The position numbers and the translations under genes are program-made. This document shows positions 43,695 through 52,994 of a stretch of 64,000 nt of DNA, in pieces. Origin of the DNA: Brevibacillus sp. (GTDB lineage: Bacteria; Bacillota; Bacilli; Brevibacillales; Brevibacillaceae). The stretch is taken from contig JACDOF010000012.1 in the NCBI GenBank assembly GCA_017656235.1, positions 1-64,000 of the forward strand, given 5' to 3'. Positions within the stretch are counted from its first letter, which is position 1. Each line of letters begins with the position of its first letter. Under the pieces are notes generated by a model. That model saw only the letters and a list, made by a program, of their open reading frames with translations. It was not told the origin of the DNA and ran no database searches.

Positions 43695-43733
43695 CAGCCG
43701 AACACCCCATCAGGGCGCTCGGCTTCTTTTTTC
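43695..43733. terminator. Terminator shared by cheW and the SDR gene
   Basis: GCCGAACACCC pairs imperfectly with GGGCGCTCGGC and is followed by TTCTTTTTT. It lies between two converging genes and mainly serves cheW on the plus strand. Confidence 0.8.
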
Positions 43734-43739
43734 CACGCA

Positions 43740-44528
43740 TCAGATTGATCGAACCAGACCGCCGTCCACCAGGATGGTCGTTCCGGTCATGTAGCTGCAC
43801 GCAGGGGAGGCCAGGAAGGCCACCACTTTGCCGAATTCAGCCGTTTCTCCGTAGCGGCCCAGCGGAATCGATTGTTCCTCCTTTGCCTTCACCTGTTCCA
43901 CCGGCACGCCCAACCGTTCTGCCTGATGCTTATCCAGGCTGTATACCCGCTCCGTCGCGATCCGGCCGGGTGCAACCGTGTGAACCAGAATGCCCTCACC
44001 AGCCAGTTCGTCTGCAAGAGACTTGGACAGTCCGACCACGCCTGCCCGCAGCGTGTTGGAAAGAACCAGTTCCGGGATCGGCTGCTTCACAGAAGAGGAC
44101 GCGAAGTTGATAATCCTGCCCCACTTTCGTCGCCTCATGTGAGGAAGCACTTCCCGGATAAAGCGGATGTAGCTGAGCAGCGTCAGGTCAAATGCCCGGT
44201 ACCAGTCTTCATCGCTGAACCTGTCGAACCCCCCGGCAGCCGGTCCCCCGCCGTTGTTAACCAAAATGTCAACCGTCCCAAACGTCTTCACGGTTTCCCC
44301 AACAGCCCGTTTGATCTGCTCCGGGCGGGTAATGTCACAAACCACATAGGCCACCTTGCCCGCAGCCAATCCTTCGATCTCTGCCTTGGTCCGCTCCAGT
44401 TCCTCTTCCGAGCGGCTGGAGATCATGACGTGAGCCCCTTCACGCGCCATTTCCAGCGCAGCAGCTTTTCCCAGCCCTTTGCTGGAAGCGGAAACAAAGG
44501 CTACCTTGCCGGCTAGACCCAGATCCAT
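43740..44528 (-). CDS. Short-chain dehydrogenase/reductase
   Basis: About 262 aa from the third of three ATG codons (44528), which has the best spacing from AGAGGGGG. Rossmann motif VSASSKGLGKAAALEMA and NNGGGP are clear. The active-site Ser is in NFASSSVKQ, but the place of the YxxxK Tyr reads LVLSNTLRAGVVGLSKSLA, so the usual Tyr seems replaced. The C-terminal TGTTILVDGGL is typical of 3-oxoacyl-ACP reductase-like members. The substrate cannot be told, and the missing Tyr suggests a divergent or non-canonical enzyme. Confidence 0.82.
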   Translation of the reverse strand: MDLGLAGKVAFVSASSKGLGKAAALEMAREGAHVMISSRSEEELERTKAEIEGLAAGKVAYVVCDITRPEQIKRAVGETVKTFGTVDILVNNGGGPAAGGFDRFSDEDWYRAFDLTLLSYIRFIREVLPHMRRRKWGRIINFASSSVKQPIPELVLSNTLRAGVVGLSKSLADELAGEGILVHTVAPGRIATERVYSLDKHQAERLGVPVEQVKAKEEQSIPLGRYGETAEFGKVVAFLASPACSYMTGTTILVDGGLVRSI

Positions 44529-44566
44529 CATCATCCCCCTCTTGCTCTTCCGCTGTCCGTACCAGA

Positions 44567-45070
44567 TTACTGGTGCGGAATTGGTCCTGGTTTGCCGTTC
44601 GATTCCGGCTGACAGCAGAGCTCTCCCTCGCCGGACTCCAGTGCGGATTTGAGACTGCCCAGAACCTGATCCCAGGCCGATTGATGCCAGCTGCGGGCCT
44701 CTGCCCACTCTGCCCCCTCGCCCCAACCGTCATGTACCAGCAGCAGCCGGGTAGAGCCATTCTCTTCTTGCAACGTCACCGTAACATGAGTCAACTCTCC
44801 CTCGCGATTCATCAGTTCCGCGAACGGATCAGGCCCCCTCCAGGTAAAGCTGAGCCGCTCATTCGGTGTAAGTTCGGTAAACACACAGCCCCTGGTGCTC
44901 ATCTTGTCCCGATTGTCCGGGTCAAAAAACAACTCAAACGCACCGCCGACGCGTGCTTCCACATGAGCTGCCGGGGCAAACCAGGCTGTCAGGCGATCCG
45001 GGCTTGTCCAGGCCCGCCAGACCAGCTCAGGTGAGGCGGCGATTCTGACCTCCTTCACAATCCCACTCAT
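44567..45070 (-). CDS. SRPBCC/AHSA1-family protein
   Basis: 167 aa from ATG 45070, after AGAAGGAGGG. The N-terminal RIAASPELVWRAWTSPDRLTAWFAPAA and later FTWRGPDP...VTVTLQEENGSTRLLLVHDGW identify the START-like Aha1 domain fold. Such proteins bind hydrophobic ligands; the specific role is unknown. Upstream of the SDR gene on the same strand, 38 bases apart, so possibly an operon. Confidence 0.85.
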   Translation of the reverse strand: MSGIVKEVRIAASPELVWRAWTSPDRLTAWFAPAAHVEARVGGAFELFFDPDNRDKMSTRGCVFTELTPNERLSFTWRGPDPFAELMNREGELTHVTVTLQEENGSTRLLLVHDGWGEGAEWAEARSWHQSAWDQVLGSLKSALESGEGELCCQPESNGKPGPIPHQ

Positions 45071-45177
45071 CTTTTTCCCTCCTTCTGTTTTGTCCTTACC
45101 GTATACATTAGCACAAAAAAATGACGATTGTGAAATTTTTTCCGATTGGCCCTCCTCATTCTCGTTTTCGGCCATGC

Positions 45178-45212
45178 AAAGCCCTCGCTGACCGTGCAGC
45201 AAGGGCTTTCCG
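45178..45212. terminator. Stem-loop downstream of the 45217-45885 gene
   Basis: AAAGCCCTCGCTG pairs with CAGCAAGGGCTTT around a short loop, just five bases past the stop codon of the minus-strand gene to its right. The T-run is weak on either strand. Confidence 0.6.
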
Positions 45213-45216
45213 TTCT

Positions 45217-45885
45217 CTACTCTCTTCCGCCGCTGGCCAGGTAGCTGTAGTTGACCCAGACCATCTCCTCAATACCGAGAATCTCCTTGAACAGATCAAC
45301 GGAATCATACAAAATGGAACTGCCGGTCTGCTCGTTGTATTCCGTGAGCAGCGTCAAATCGAAAACAGCGTGAAGCTGCTTTATCTGCGACGGGGAAAGA
45401 ATACGATGGAAGCAGTGCGGGCGGACGCGTTCGATTCCTTTGACAATCTCCTGGCGCAGGCGCCCCGATTGGATCACTTCGTGCAGAACCTGATCGTATT
45501 CGCTGCGCAGTTCCTCATCCTCCACGACAGCCTCCGCGATCTCCATGTCCGGATGACGCCGCTTCAGTTCCAGCTCGACCAACTCGATTTCCAGATCGTA
45601 GTTGATTGCAGCCGCAGTGACCTCGTAACCGCCGTCAAACAGGCGAAACCCCCACCCCAACATTTCGGTATCGTGAAACCACAAAAGGGGCGGACCGCTT
45701 CTGGACAATTCCCGCAAAAAGAAGAGTGTCTCTGCTTTTTCCAGCCACTCATCCTTGAGAAAAAACGCGTTCCAGTTGTTGTTCAGATTTTTGTGGAAAT
45801 AGGGTTGTCGGGAATAAGGGAGATGAAGCAGCACGCATTGCTCATGTGTTCGGGGATACAGCACTCCGGTAGTAAACTCGCTCAT
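45217..45885 (-). CDS. Hypothetical protein
   Basis: 222 aa from ATG 45885 (MSEFTTGVLYPRTHEQ), preceded by GGTGGGAA; the track's additional 24 residues are unlikely. Soluble, with a WF-rich centre (NNNWNAFFLKDEWLEKAETLFFLRELSRSGPPLLWFHDTEMLGWGFRLFDGGYEV) and a helical acidic middle. No family recognised. Monocistronic with its own stem-loop. Confidence 0.6.
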   Translation of the reverse strand: MSEFTTGVLYPRTHEQCVLLHLPYSRQPYFHKNLNNNWNAFFLKDEWLEKAETLFFLRELSRSGPPLLWFHDTEMLGWGFRLFDGGYEVTAAAINYDLEIELVELELKRRHPDMEIAEAVVEDEELRSEYDQVLHEVIQSGRLRQEIVKGIERVRPHCFHRILSPSQIKQLHAVFDLTLLTEYNEQTGSSILYDSVDLFKEILGIEEMVWVNYSYLASGGRE

Positions 45886-46040
45886 TGAATTCCCACCGCT
45901 TTCTCGCAAAGTAACCATACCACCTGAATCCCGGTGCACGTACCAGCAAAAACCCATCTGTAATCAGTCTATTCAAATGCTGCTTGATTCTTGACGCGAT
46001 CGCCGAGGCTCACCAGCGCCTGCGACAACATCGTCAGGTT

Positions 46041-47129
46041 TCATCCTCCGTGATCAGTACCATCATCCCCACCGTAGGGGTTGGCGGTTTCAGGCCAGTT
46101 TTGGGCAAACAGCCTCCGCAAGCGGTTTTGAAAGGCTTCCGTCAGTTCCAGATGAAACGGTCTGCCCCGCTCCGCGCGAATGATCGGATAGGCACCGATC
46201 GCAAGCGGTTTGAGCTCCCGCGTCTCGACAAACTGCGGCAGTGCCAGCAGGAGACGGGTAAAGGGATTGGCCTCTTCTTCGGAGGTGTGTACCACTTCAA
46301 ACAAATCGTACAGTTCGGGCGTGACAACAAGAGATAGATAAGGAGGCATTTCTCCCACCCAGACGGTAAACGAACGTTCCCTTACCTCGCTGCGAGCGTG
46401 CCGCCTCATCACCAGCAGGGCTTTGTTCAGCGTATCCATCAGCAGAAGCTGAGCCTGATCATCCCCGTGCTGTCTGCACATCGCCGCGTAATCGAACAAA
46501 TACGCCACACCGTTTTCCTGAAGGGTCTGGTCGCTCAGCGTATCCGCGGCCACACTGATCATCTCTGCTTCTTTTACCTCTTCCACCTCGTCAGCAGATG
46601 AATCAGAGGATTCTTCCCCTCCGTCCCCGGTCAAAAGCTGCCGCACCTTCTGAGCGACACGCTCCCGCTCTGCTGCCGAAAAGGAGAACGTTTCTGTATA
46701 AATGTGAATCAACTGCCCTGCTTCCAGCGCCAAGTGATGAAGAAAGGTGGAAGGCTGCTGTACCAGTCGAAGCACCATGTAGCGGTCCCGCTCTTCACGA
46801 ACGTCAAATGAGAGCGGAAATCCCAACGGTTCAACCGGATCAGACGAGGTCCAGATGACGGCCAGCAGCTTATCGCGGTAGGTTTTCCACTCAACGCTCA
46901 CATCGCCGCGCGCTGACTCGCTGAACGCTTCGACCGATTCAAAAACGAGATACAGTTCCACATCACCCACGGCATCAATGCGGGCAAAGTACGGGAGCCC
47001 ATCATTTTGAGCCAACCGGTACAAGTCGTGAAAATCAGCAGGCGGCAGGATCTCGCCGAGCGTCTCCGAATCGGGAGAGCACAGCGAAGGATCAGGCTGT
47101 ATGTGCGGCATCCATTTGTCCATTGCCAT
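46041..47129 (-). CDS. Hypothetical protein
   Basis: 362 aa, soluble. Two similar-looking alpha/beta halves are joined by a very acidic linker (GGEESSDSSADEVEEVKEAEM). The N-terminal half begins MDKWMPHIQPDPSLCSPDS; the C-terminal half includes FTVWVGEMPPYLSLVVTPELYDLFEVVHTSEEEANP. I do not recognise a family. It begins just after surE on the same strand and is likely co-transcribed with it. 45960-46040 shows no gene. Confidence 0.6.
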   Translation of the reverse strand: MAMDKWMPHIQPDPSLCSPDSETLGEILPPADFHDLYRLAQNDGLPYFARIDAVGDVELYLVFESVEAFSESARGDVSVEWKTYRDKLLAVIWTSSDPVEPLGFPLSFDVREERDRYMVLRLVQQPSTFLHHLALEAGQLIHIYTETFSFSAAERERVAQKVRQLLTGDGGEESSDSSADEVEEVKEAEMISVAADTLSDQTLQENGVAYLFDYAAMCRQHGDDQAQLLLMDTLNKALLVMRRHARSEVRERSFTVWVGEMPPYLSLVVTPELYDLFEVVHTSEEEANPFTRLLLALPQFVETRELKPLAIGAYPIIRAERGRPFHLELTEAFQNRLRRLFAQNWPETANPYGGDDGTDHGG

Positions 47130-47132
47130 ACG

Positions 47133-47927
47133 CTATTGTTCACTCCAGGATCTGATCAGCGGCCATGCGGCCATCTCGTCCAACAGGGAGCGGTCGGTCG
47201 CGTCGATGTGAACGGGTGTAACCGTAACGTAGCCGCTGCGCAAGAGCTGATAGTCATCCTGTTCGCGCTGCTCTTCTTCTTCCTTGTACTGTCGTCTTAG
47301 CCAGTACCCCGTCTCCTCCTGATGGTACTGATCGTGATAGTGGTACAGCGAGAGTGCGGCCGGTGCCACCCCCTTGATCTCGGAACGCTTGCGGTGCGGA
47401 ATGTTGACGTTCCAGAACACCTCAGGCGGCATCTGGTTTTGTCCGGTTTTTTCCAGAAAATGAGCCAAAAGCGGTTTGACGATCTCTCCCGCCTCACCGT
47501 ACTCCGTTTCGTGAAAATAATTGTCATATGAAAACGCCACTGCCGGCATGCCCAAAATTACTGCTTCGCGCGCCGCGCTGCACGTGCCGGAGTAGTAAAT
47601 ATCACGCCCCAGGTTGTTCCCCACGTTGATCCCGGAAAAGACGACATCCGGTTTTTTTTGGTCGGCAAACAACAGGTGGTAGGCGGACTTGATGCAGTCC
47701 GCCGGGGTGCCGTTTACCTTCCAGGCTTGAACCGGCAGGCCGTAAAACGGATGGGGAGTGGGCGACAGCGCCGAGCGATAGGTTATGCTGTGGCCGACGC
47801 CGCTGTTCTCCTCGGCCGGCGCCACCACGAACACCTCCACATCCGGCAGGCTCAGAATGGACTCCACCAGAATGCGGATTCCGCGGGCGTCAATCCCGTC
47901 GTCATTGGAAACCAGTATTCGCAGCAT
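47133..47927 (-). CDS. surE: 5'/3'-nucleotidase SurE
   Basis: 264 aa from MLRILVSNDDG (ATG 47927); the longer track start includes upstream non-coding sequence. The metal-binding SurE motifs are clear: VSNDDGIDARGI, VVAPAEENSGVGHSIT, VNGTPADCIKSAYHLL, DVVFSGINVGNNLGRDIYYSGTCSAAREA. SurE dephosphorylates nucleoside monophosphates and short polyphosphates and aids stress survival. Confidence 0.95.
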   Translation of the reverse strand: MLRILVSNDDGIDARGIRILVESILSLPDVEVFVVAPAEENSGVGHSITYRSALSPTPHPFYGLPVQAWKVNGTPADCIKSAYHLLFADQKKPDVVFSGINVGNNLGRDIYYSGTCSAAREAVILGMPAVAFSYDNYFHETEYGEAGEIVKPLLAHFLEKTGQNQMPPEVFWNVNIPHRKRSEIKGVAPAALSLYHYHDQYHQEETGYWLRRQYKEEEEQREQDDYQLLRSGYVTVTPVHIDATDRSLLDEMAAWPLIRSWSEQ

Positions 47928-47997
47928 CAAGATTCCTCCTTGATCTTCCATTCTTTCATTGTAACAAAATTGCCCACTTGATGCGAAATACAATAGA

Positions 47998-48049
47998 GAA
48001 AGGGGTTGTCCCAATAGTCTAACGACCACGGGGCAGCCCCTTTCTCCTC
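47998..48049 (-). terminator. Stem-loop after the TerB-like gene
   Basis: GAGAAAGGGGCTGCCCC at the start pairs with GGGACAACCCCTTTCTC, immediately after the stop of the minus-strand TerB-like gene and followed by TATTGTATTTC. Long stem, weak T-run. Confidence 0.6.
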
Positions 48050-48055
48050 TTATTC

Positions 48056-48484
48056 TCACTCACCGATGATTGTTTGCCAGCGTTCCTTCCAGTGAATCCC
48101 TTCCAGAATCCAGTCTTCCACCTGCTGCAGCTTTTCTTGTTCAATGCCGAGCAGGCTGGCGATGCGGCGGATTTCGTTTTGTTCTCCCGTCGTGAGTTTG
48201 CGGTCGGCCACGGCAATGTGGTACAGCTGGCGCAGCAGGCGCAGCTTCTCGGAACGATTCAGTCTGGTCATCCCCGCGACCAGTTCTTCCGGCTGCTTGG
48301 GATTATCTATGTCATCCATCAGGATTTGTCTTTCCCGCAGTGAAAAGGGTTCACTTTCCACCATGCGATAGACACGCCCGATCTCCTTTTCTCCCATGTA
48401 CCCGTCCGCATGACCAACACAAATCATCAGCCGTATGGAGTTAAACAAGAGCTGCTTCTCTTTTTCCGTGTTGTGAACTGTCAT
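48056..48484 (-). CDS. TerB-like protein
   Basis: 142 aa from ATG 48484 (after GGAAAGGAAGGG). All-helical, with EKQLLFNSIRLMICVGHADGYMGEKEIGRVYRMVE and LLRQLYHIAVADRKLTTGEQNEIRRIASLLGI, the duplicated helix pattern and acidic loops (HADGYMGEKE, ADRKLTTGE) of TerB tellurite-resistance proteins. Such domains bind metal at the membrane; no other ter stress genes lie next to it except the distant terC. Confidence 0.75.
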   Translation of the reverse strand: MTVHNTEKEKQLLFNSIRLMICVGHADGYMGEKEIGRVYRMVESEPFSLRERQILMDDIDNPKQPEELVAGMTRLNRSEKLRLLRQLYHIAVADRKLTTGEQNEIRRIASLLGIEQEKLQQVEDWILEGIHWKERWQTIIGE

Positions 48485-48663
48485 CGTAATCCCTTCCTTT
48501 CCGGTCAGCGGTGTTCTCGTCTTCTTCAATTATACGACGCAAGCAAGAAAGCGGTTGCAAAAAAGTTATGTCGTTTATGTGAAATGTATGATGACACAAC
48601 GCGCTCTTTCTGTTGAAAACTGCTGCCTATCAAACATATAATCAAGCAAAAGGAGTGAGAAGA

Positions 48664-49617
48664 GTGAAAAAAGTGGAACGAGTCAGTCAGTTTGTCGGCA
48701 GCACGTTCGCCGTGTGGGTCCTCTTGTTTGCTGCTCTGGCCTTTTTCTTTCCGTCCTGGTTTACCGGCTTGGGGGCCTACATCGTGCCGCTGCTTGGCAT
48801 CATCATGTTTGGCATGGGCCTGACCTTGTCGGCTGACGACTTTAAGGAAGTATTTAGACGACCAAAAGATGTAGCCATCGGCGTGCTGGCCCAGTTCGTG
48901 ATCATGCCGTTAATCGGTTTTGCCCTCGCCGTCGGGCTTGATCTCCCCCCGGAAGTGGCCGTTGGCGTGATTCTGGTTGGCAGCTGCCCGGGTGGCACAG
49001 CCTCCAATGTGATGACCTATCTGGCACGGGGGGACGTCGCCCTGTCGGTTGCGATCACGTCCGTCTCCACACTGCTCGCTCCGCTGGTCACACCGTGGTT
49101 GATCCTGATCTTTGCCAGCCAGTGGGTTGCAGTAGATGCCCTCAGCCTGTTCTGGTCGATTGTCAACGTCGTGATCATCCCCATTGTTCTCGGCTTGATC
49201 GTCAAAACGTTGTTTAAGCGTCAGGCAGAGGCAAGCGTCAAAGCGCTGCCGCTGGTTTCGGTCGCCGCGATCGTAGCCATTGTCGCCGCCGTCGTGGCAG
49301 CAAGCCAGGAGAAAATCGCCAGCAGCGGTTTGCTGATCATTGCCGTAGTCGTGCTGCACAATCTGCTTGGTCTGCTGCTTGGCTACCTGCTGGCCAAATG
49401 GTTAAAGCTCAGCCTGGGCAAGCAAAAGGCGCTCTCCATCGAGGTCGGCATGCAAAACTCCGGCCTGGGAGCGGCACTTGCCTCGGCCCACTTCTCCCCG
49501 CTAGCCGCTGTTCCCAGTGCGCTCTTCAGTGTCTGGCACAATATCTCCGGTCCGATTGTAGCCACGCTGTTCAGCAAGGTACGAGAGCAAGCCGGCGAGA
49601 GCGCACAGCAGGGCTGA
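48664..49617 (+). CDS. Bile acid:sodium symporter (BASS) family transporter
   Basis: 317 aa from the GTG at 48664 (AAAGGAGTGAGAAGA upstream). About ten helices with the SBF family motifs [49 protein letters not shown] and [14 protein letters not shown]. Na+-coupled uptake of organic acids or keto acids (pantoate and related compounds in some relatives). Monocistronic. Confidence 0.9.
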   Translation: MKKVERVSQFVGSTFAVWVLLFAALAFFFPSWFTGLGAYIVPLLGIIMFGMGLTLSADDFKEVFRRPKDVAIGVLAQFVIMPLIGFALAVGLDLPPEVAVGVILVGSCPGGTASNVMTYLARGDVALSVAITSVSTLLAPLVTPWLILIFASQWVAVDALSLFWSIVNVVIIPIVLGLIVKTLFKRQAEASVKALPLVSVAAIVAIVAAVVAASQEKIASSGLLIIAVVVLHNLLGLLLGYLLAKWLKLSLGKQKALSIEVGMQNSGLGAALASAHFSPLAAVPSALFSVWHNISGPIVATLFSKVREQAGESAQQG

Positions 49618-49646
49618 CAACCTCCGCCCGTCTTTTTTTGGGCCGG

Positions 49647-49701
49647 GTCCGATTGCCCTTCCTCCGTTAACCGGTTGACAAGGGGGCAATCGGTTTTTTT
49701 G
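49647..49701. terminator. Terminator between the BASS and second CNNM genes
   Basis: CCGATTGCCC pairs with GGGGCAATCGG across a 25-base loop, followed by a seven-base T-run. It terminates the plus-strand BASS gene and lies directly against the stop of the converging CNNM gene. Confidence 0.85.
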
Positions 49702-51045
49702 TTATACTTCTTGCGGAACAGGCTCTTGTTTTTGCTCGTGCACCGCCAGTTTTTTTGCCTGTACCCGGATAATGCGATAATGGTCCACCTCTTCCACCTT
49801 GAAGCGGTACCCGTCCGCCGTCACGCTGTCCCCCACCTTTGGCGGATGATCAATCTGCATGTAAATCCAGCCTGCAAGCGTATCCACTTCCGCTCCGTCC
49901 AGAGACAGACCCAGGTAATCGTTCACTTCCTCCAACAGCATGCGGCCGTCAAAGGAATACACGTCATCCTTCCGCTCCACTTCCGGCCGCTCATCGTCGA
50001 ACTCATCCTGAATATCGCCGACGATCTCTTCCATGATATCTTCAATCGTCACCAATCCGGCCGTACCGCCGTATTCGTCGATCAGGATGGCCATTTGGTT
50101 GTGCTGCTTCTGCATCATCGTCAGGAGCCTGCTGATCGATATGGTCTCCGGTGCTGTCAGCACGGGACGCATGATCTCTTCAAGGCTTTGCTCGTCTTCG
50201 GCCAGCACGTTGGACAAAAGATCTTTGATGTGCAGGGTCCCGACAACGTGGTCCTTGTCCCCGTCGACAACAGGGTATCGGGTAAACCTGCCGGTTCTTG
50301 CCACTTCCTTGTTTACCTCGTACGGGTCGCGCAGATTGAGTACCATCATATCGGTACGCGGCACCATGATCTCACGCGCCATCGTCTCCGAAAAGTCGAA
50401 GATGTTGTCCACCAGCATCAGTTCAGTCTGGTCAATCAGGCCGCTCTTGTGACTTTGTGTAACAAGAATGCGGATCTCATCTTCCGTGTGGGCCGCCTCC
50501 TGCTCCGAAACGGGCGAAATGCCAAACAAAGCCAAAAACCTGGCCGCCGCCCAGTTGAGAAAGGCGATAAACGGATACATCACCTTGTAAAACCACTGAA
50601 TCGGCCTGGCCACTTGCAGCGATACCCACTCGGAACGCTGAATGGCCAGCGACTTTGGGGCAAGCTCGCCCAAGACGATATGTAAAAAGGTAATGATGGA
50701 AAAGGCAATGATGAAGGAAATCGTATGGGTCCAGGATTCGGCGATGCCGAAGTAGACAAACACGGGTGTTAGCAGATCAGCGACAGCCGGTTCCCCCAAC
50801 CATCCCAACCCCAGCGAAGCCAAGGTAATCCCCAGTTGACAGGCGGACAGATAGGCGTCCAGGTTGCGGATCAACCGGTCCACATGGCGTGCCTTGGGAT
50901 TGCCTTCGGCGACGAGTTGAGCAATTCGCGATTCCCTCACTTTGACGACGGCGAATTCTGTCGCGACAAAGAAACCGTTAAAAAAGACGAGCAGCAGGAC
51001 GAGGAAGAGGTTAAATCCAGCAAGCAGCAGGAAATCGCTCGTCAA
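49702..51045 (-). CDS. CNNM/CorC-type membrane protein, second paralogue
   Basis: About 447 aa from the TTG at 51045, nine bases after AAAGGAGGGA; the track's longer start has no ribosome site. Same layout as the 27.5-kb protein: DUF21 (NLFLVLLLVFFNGFFVATEFAVVKVRESR), CBS pair ([43 protein letters not shown]) and CorC/HlyC domain. Probably Mg2+ or other cation homeostasis. It lacks the long leader seen ahead of its paralogue. Confidence 0.9.
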   Translation of the reverse strand: MTSDFLLLAGFNLFLVLLLVFFNGFFVATEFAVVKVRESRIAQLVAEGNPKARHVDRLIRNLDAYLSACQLGITLASLGLGWLGEPAVADLLTPVFVYFGIAESWTHTISFIIAFSIITFLHIVLGELAPKSLAIQRSEWVSLQVARPIQWFYKVMYPFIAFLNWAAARFLALFGISPVSEQEAAHTEDEIRILVTQSHKSGLIDQTELMLVDNIFDFSETMAREIMVPRTDMMVLNLRDPYEVNKEVARTGRFTRYPVVDGDKDHVVGTLHIKDLLSNVLAEDEQSLEEIMRPVLTAPETISISRLLTMMQKQHNQMAILIDEYGGTAGLVTIEDIMEEIVGDIQDEFDDERPEVERKDDVYSFDGRMLLEEVNDYLGLSLDGAEVDTLAGWIYMQIDHPPKVGDSVTADGYRFKVEEVDHYRIIRVQAKKLAVHEQKQEPVPQEV

Positions 51046-51256
51046 CGACTGTCCCTCCTTTACCACCGGCTTCCCATTAGTGTATCCCCAAGAATGCGGA
51101 AATATCGTGTTCGTTCTCTTCACTGCCAGAGGAAGACGTGTTCCGCAGACAAGCTCACTGGATAAAAGAGTGCAGCCGCTTTCACTTTCCGTGTTTTTTT
51201 CTTCACGATCCTGCTGTGATACAATGATTGTAATTTATTTCATGAGGTGAATACTT

Positions 51257-52918
51257 GTGGAATTCCATCCACATCTTCCTTCTATCGTACAACGCGACAG
51301 CACTGTCCTTCTGGAAGTGCTTCACCCGCAATTCTCGGAAGCGCGAGCGGCATTGGCTCCGTTTTGCCAACTTGTGAAAAGTCCCGCGTACATCCACACG
51401 TACCGGATTACGCCGCTGTCACTTTGGAACGCGGCGGCCAGCGGTTTGTCCGCTGACCAGGTCCTGGAGACGCTCAAGCACTACAGCAAGAACGGTGTAC
51501 CCGACTCACTCGCCGCCGAGATACGGGACACCATGTCCCGTTACGGCCTGTTGGAGATGAAGCAGCAGAACGACCGGCTGATCCTGGTCAGCAGCAGCCC
51601 GGACCTGCTCGCCCACCTGTTTCCGTCATTGCAGCAGCACGTGGAAGAATGTCTGTCGGAGGATACGTATGTCATCTCCTCCTTGGCACGCGGCCTGGTA
51701 AAGCAAGAGCTGCTTCGTCTCGGTTATCCGGTGCGTGATCTGGCCGGCTATCTCGAAGGTGAAGCGTGTCCGCTCGACCTGCGCGATGTGACGAACAGCG
51801 GCGAGCCGTTTCAACTGCGCGAGTACCAGGGAGCGGCTGTTGAGGCTTTCTATGCGGGCGGTACGGAATACGGCGGGAGCGGCGTGCTGGTGCTGCCATG
51901 TGGTGCAGGAAAAACGATCATCGGACTCGGCGTGCTCACTCGTTTGAAAACAGCCGCATTGATTCTAACCCCCAATACCACCTCGGTACGGCAGTGGAAA
52001 AGAGAACTGCTTGACAAGACCACCATTGACCCCGCAATGGTTGGAGAATACACTGGAGAAGAAAAGGAAGTCAGGCCGATTACGATTGCAACTTATCAAA
52101 TTCTGACCTACCGGCGCAGCGGCGAGGGGGAATGGCCGCACATGCGATTGTTTCATGAGCGCAACTGGGGCCTGGTCATCTATGATGAAGTCCATCTGCT
52201 ACCCGCGCCTGTCTTTCGGGTGACGGCCGGGATCCAGGCCAAACGACGGCTGGGCCTGACCGCCACACTGGTGCGTGAAGACGGATGTACGGAAGACGTC
52301 TTTTCCTTGATTGGGCCAAAGCTGTACGATATACCGTGGAAAGAGTTGGAGCAGCAGGGGTGGATCGCCAAGGCCTGCTGCCGGGAAATCCGCTTGCCCT
52401 TCGATCCCCTTTTGCGCCAGAAGTACGCGACAGCGGCTCCGCGGCAAAAGTTCCGCATTGCCGCAGAAAATCCCCGCAAGCTGCAGGTAGTCCGTCAACT
52501 GCTGAAACGCCACCAGGGTGAACAGGTCTTGATTATCGGCCAGTACATGACCCAGTTAAAACAAGTGGCCGATGAATTGGGAGTGCCCTTGATCACCGGG
52601 AGCGTGGGCGAAAACGAACGGCAGCGCTTGTACGAGCAGTTTCGAGCAGGTACGTTGACCTGTCTGGTCGTCTCCAAGGTGGCTAATTTTGCCGTCGACC
52701 TGCCGGAAGCCAACATCGCGATTCAAATCTCCGGCACATTCGGCTCGCGTCAGGAAGAAGCACAGCGACTGGGCCGAATTCTCCGTCCCAAACGGAACAA
52801 TAACCAAGCCTGTTTTTATACATTGGTAACACGCGATACGCGTGAACAGGAATTGGCCAGGCACCGCCAGCTGTTTCTCGTCGAACAGGGTTATCACTAC
52901 GAGGTCGTAGAGGAATAA
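51257..52918 (+). CDS. XPB/ERCC3-like DNA helicase
   Basis: 553 aa from a GTG with GAGGTG upstream. An N-terminal helicase-associated region (TYRITPLSLWNAAASGLSADQVLETL) leads to an SF2 core: LREYQGAAVEAF, GVLVLPCGAGKTIIGLGVL (Walker A), VIYDEVHLLPAP (DEVH), GLTATLVREDG, IIGQYMTQL, and QEEAQRLGRILRPK (motif VI). This is the bacterial XPB type, a 3'-5' helicase linked to repair or transcription. The nuclease partner Bax1 known in archaea is not adjacent. Confidence 0.9.
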   Translation: MEFHPHLPSIVQRDSTVLLEVLHPQFSEARAALAPFCQLVKSPAYIHTYRITPLSLWNAAASGLSADQVLETLKHYSKNGVPDSLAAEIRDTMSRYGLLEMKQQNDRLILVSSSPDLLAHLFPSLQQHVEECLSEDTYVISSLARGLVKQELLRLGYPVRDLAGYLEGEACPLDLRDVTNSGEPFQLREYQGAAVEAFYAGGTEYGGSGVLVLPCGAGKTIIGLGVLTRLKTAALILTPNTTSVRQWKRELLDKTTIDPAMVGEYTGEEKEVRPITIATYQILTYRRSGEGEWPHMRLFHERNWGLVIYDEVHLLPAPVFRVTAGIQAKRRLGLTATLVREDGCTEDVFSLIGPKLYDIPWKELEQQGWIAKACCREIRLPFDPLLRQKYATAAPRQKFRIAAENPRKLQVVRQLLKRHQGEQVLIIGQYMTQLKQVADELGVPLITGSVGENERQRLYEQFRAGTLTCLVVSKVANFAVDLPEANIAIQISGTFGSRQEEAQRLGRILRPKRNNNQACFYTLVTRDTREQELARHRQLFLVEQGYHYEVVEE

Positions 52919-52937
52919 AGAGAGCTGATCAGAATGG

Positions 52938-52964
52938 TGAAACGCCGAACAAAAAACAATCGTC
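52938..52964 (+). promoter_or_regulatory. SigW-like ECF promoter upstream of the sigma factor
   Basis: TGAAAC followed after 17 bases by CGTC matches the SigW/ECF type (TGAAAC...CGTA) and lies 31 bases before the sigma gene. Autoregulation from such a promoter is usual for these operons. Confidence 0.6.
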
Positions 52965-52994
52965 TCATAAGAAGAAGGGGGGCCAACAGCACGT

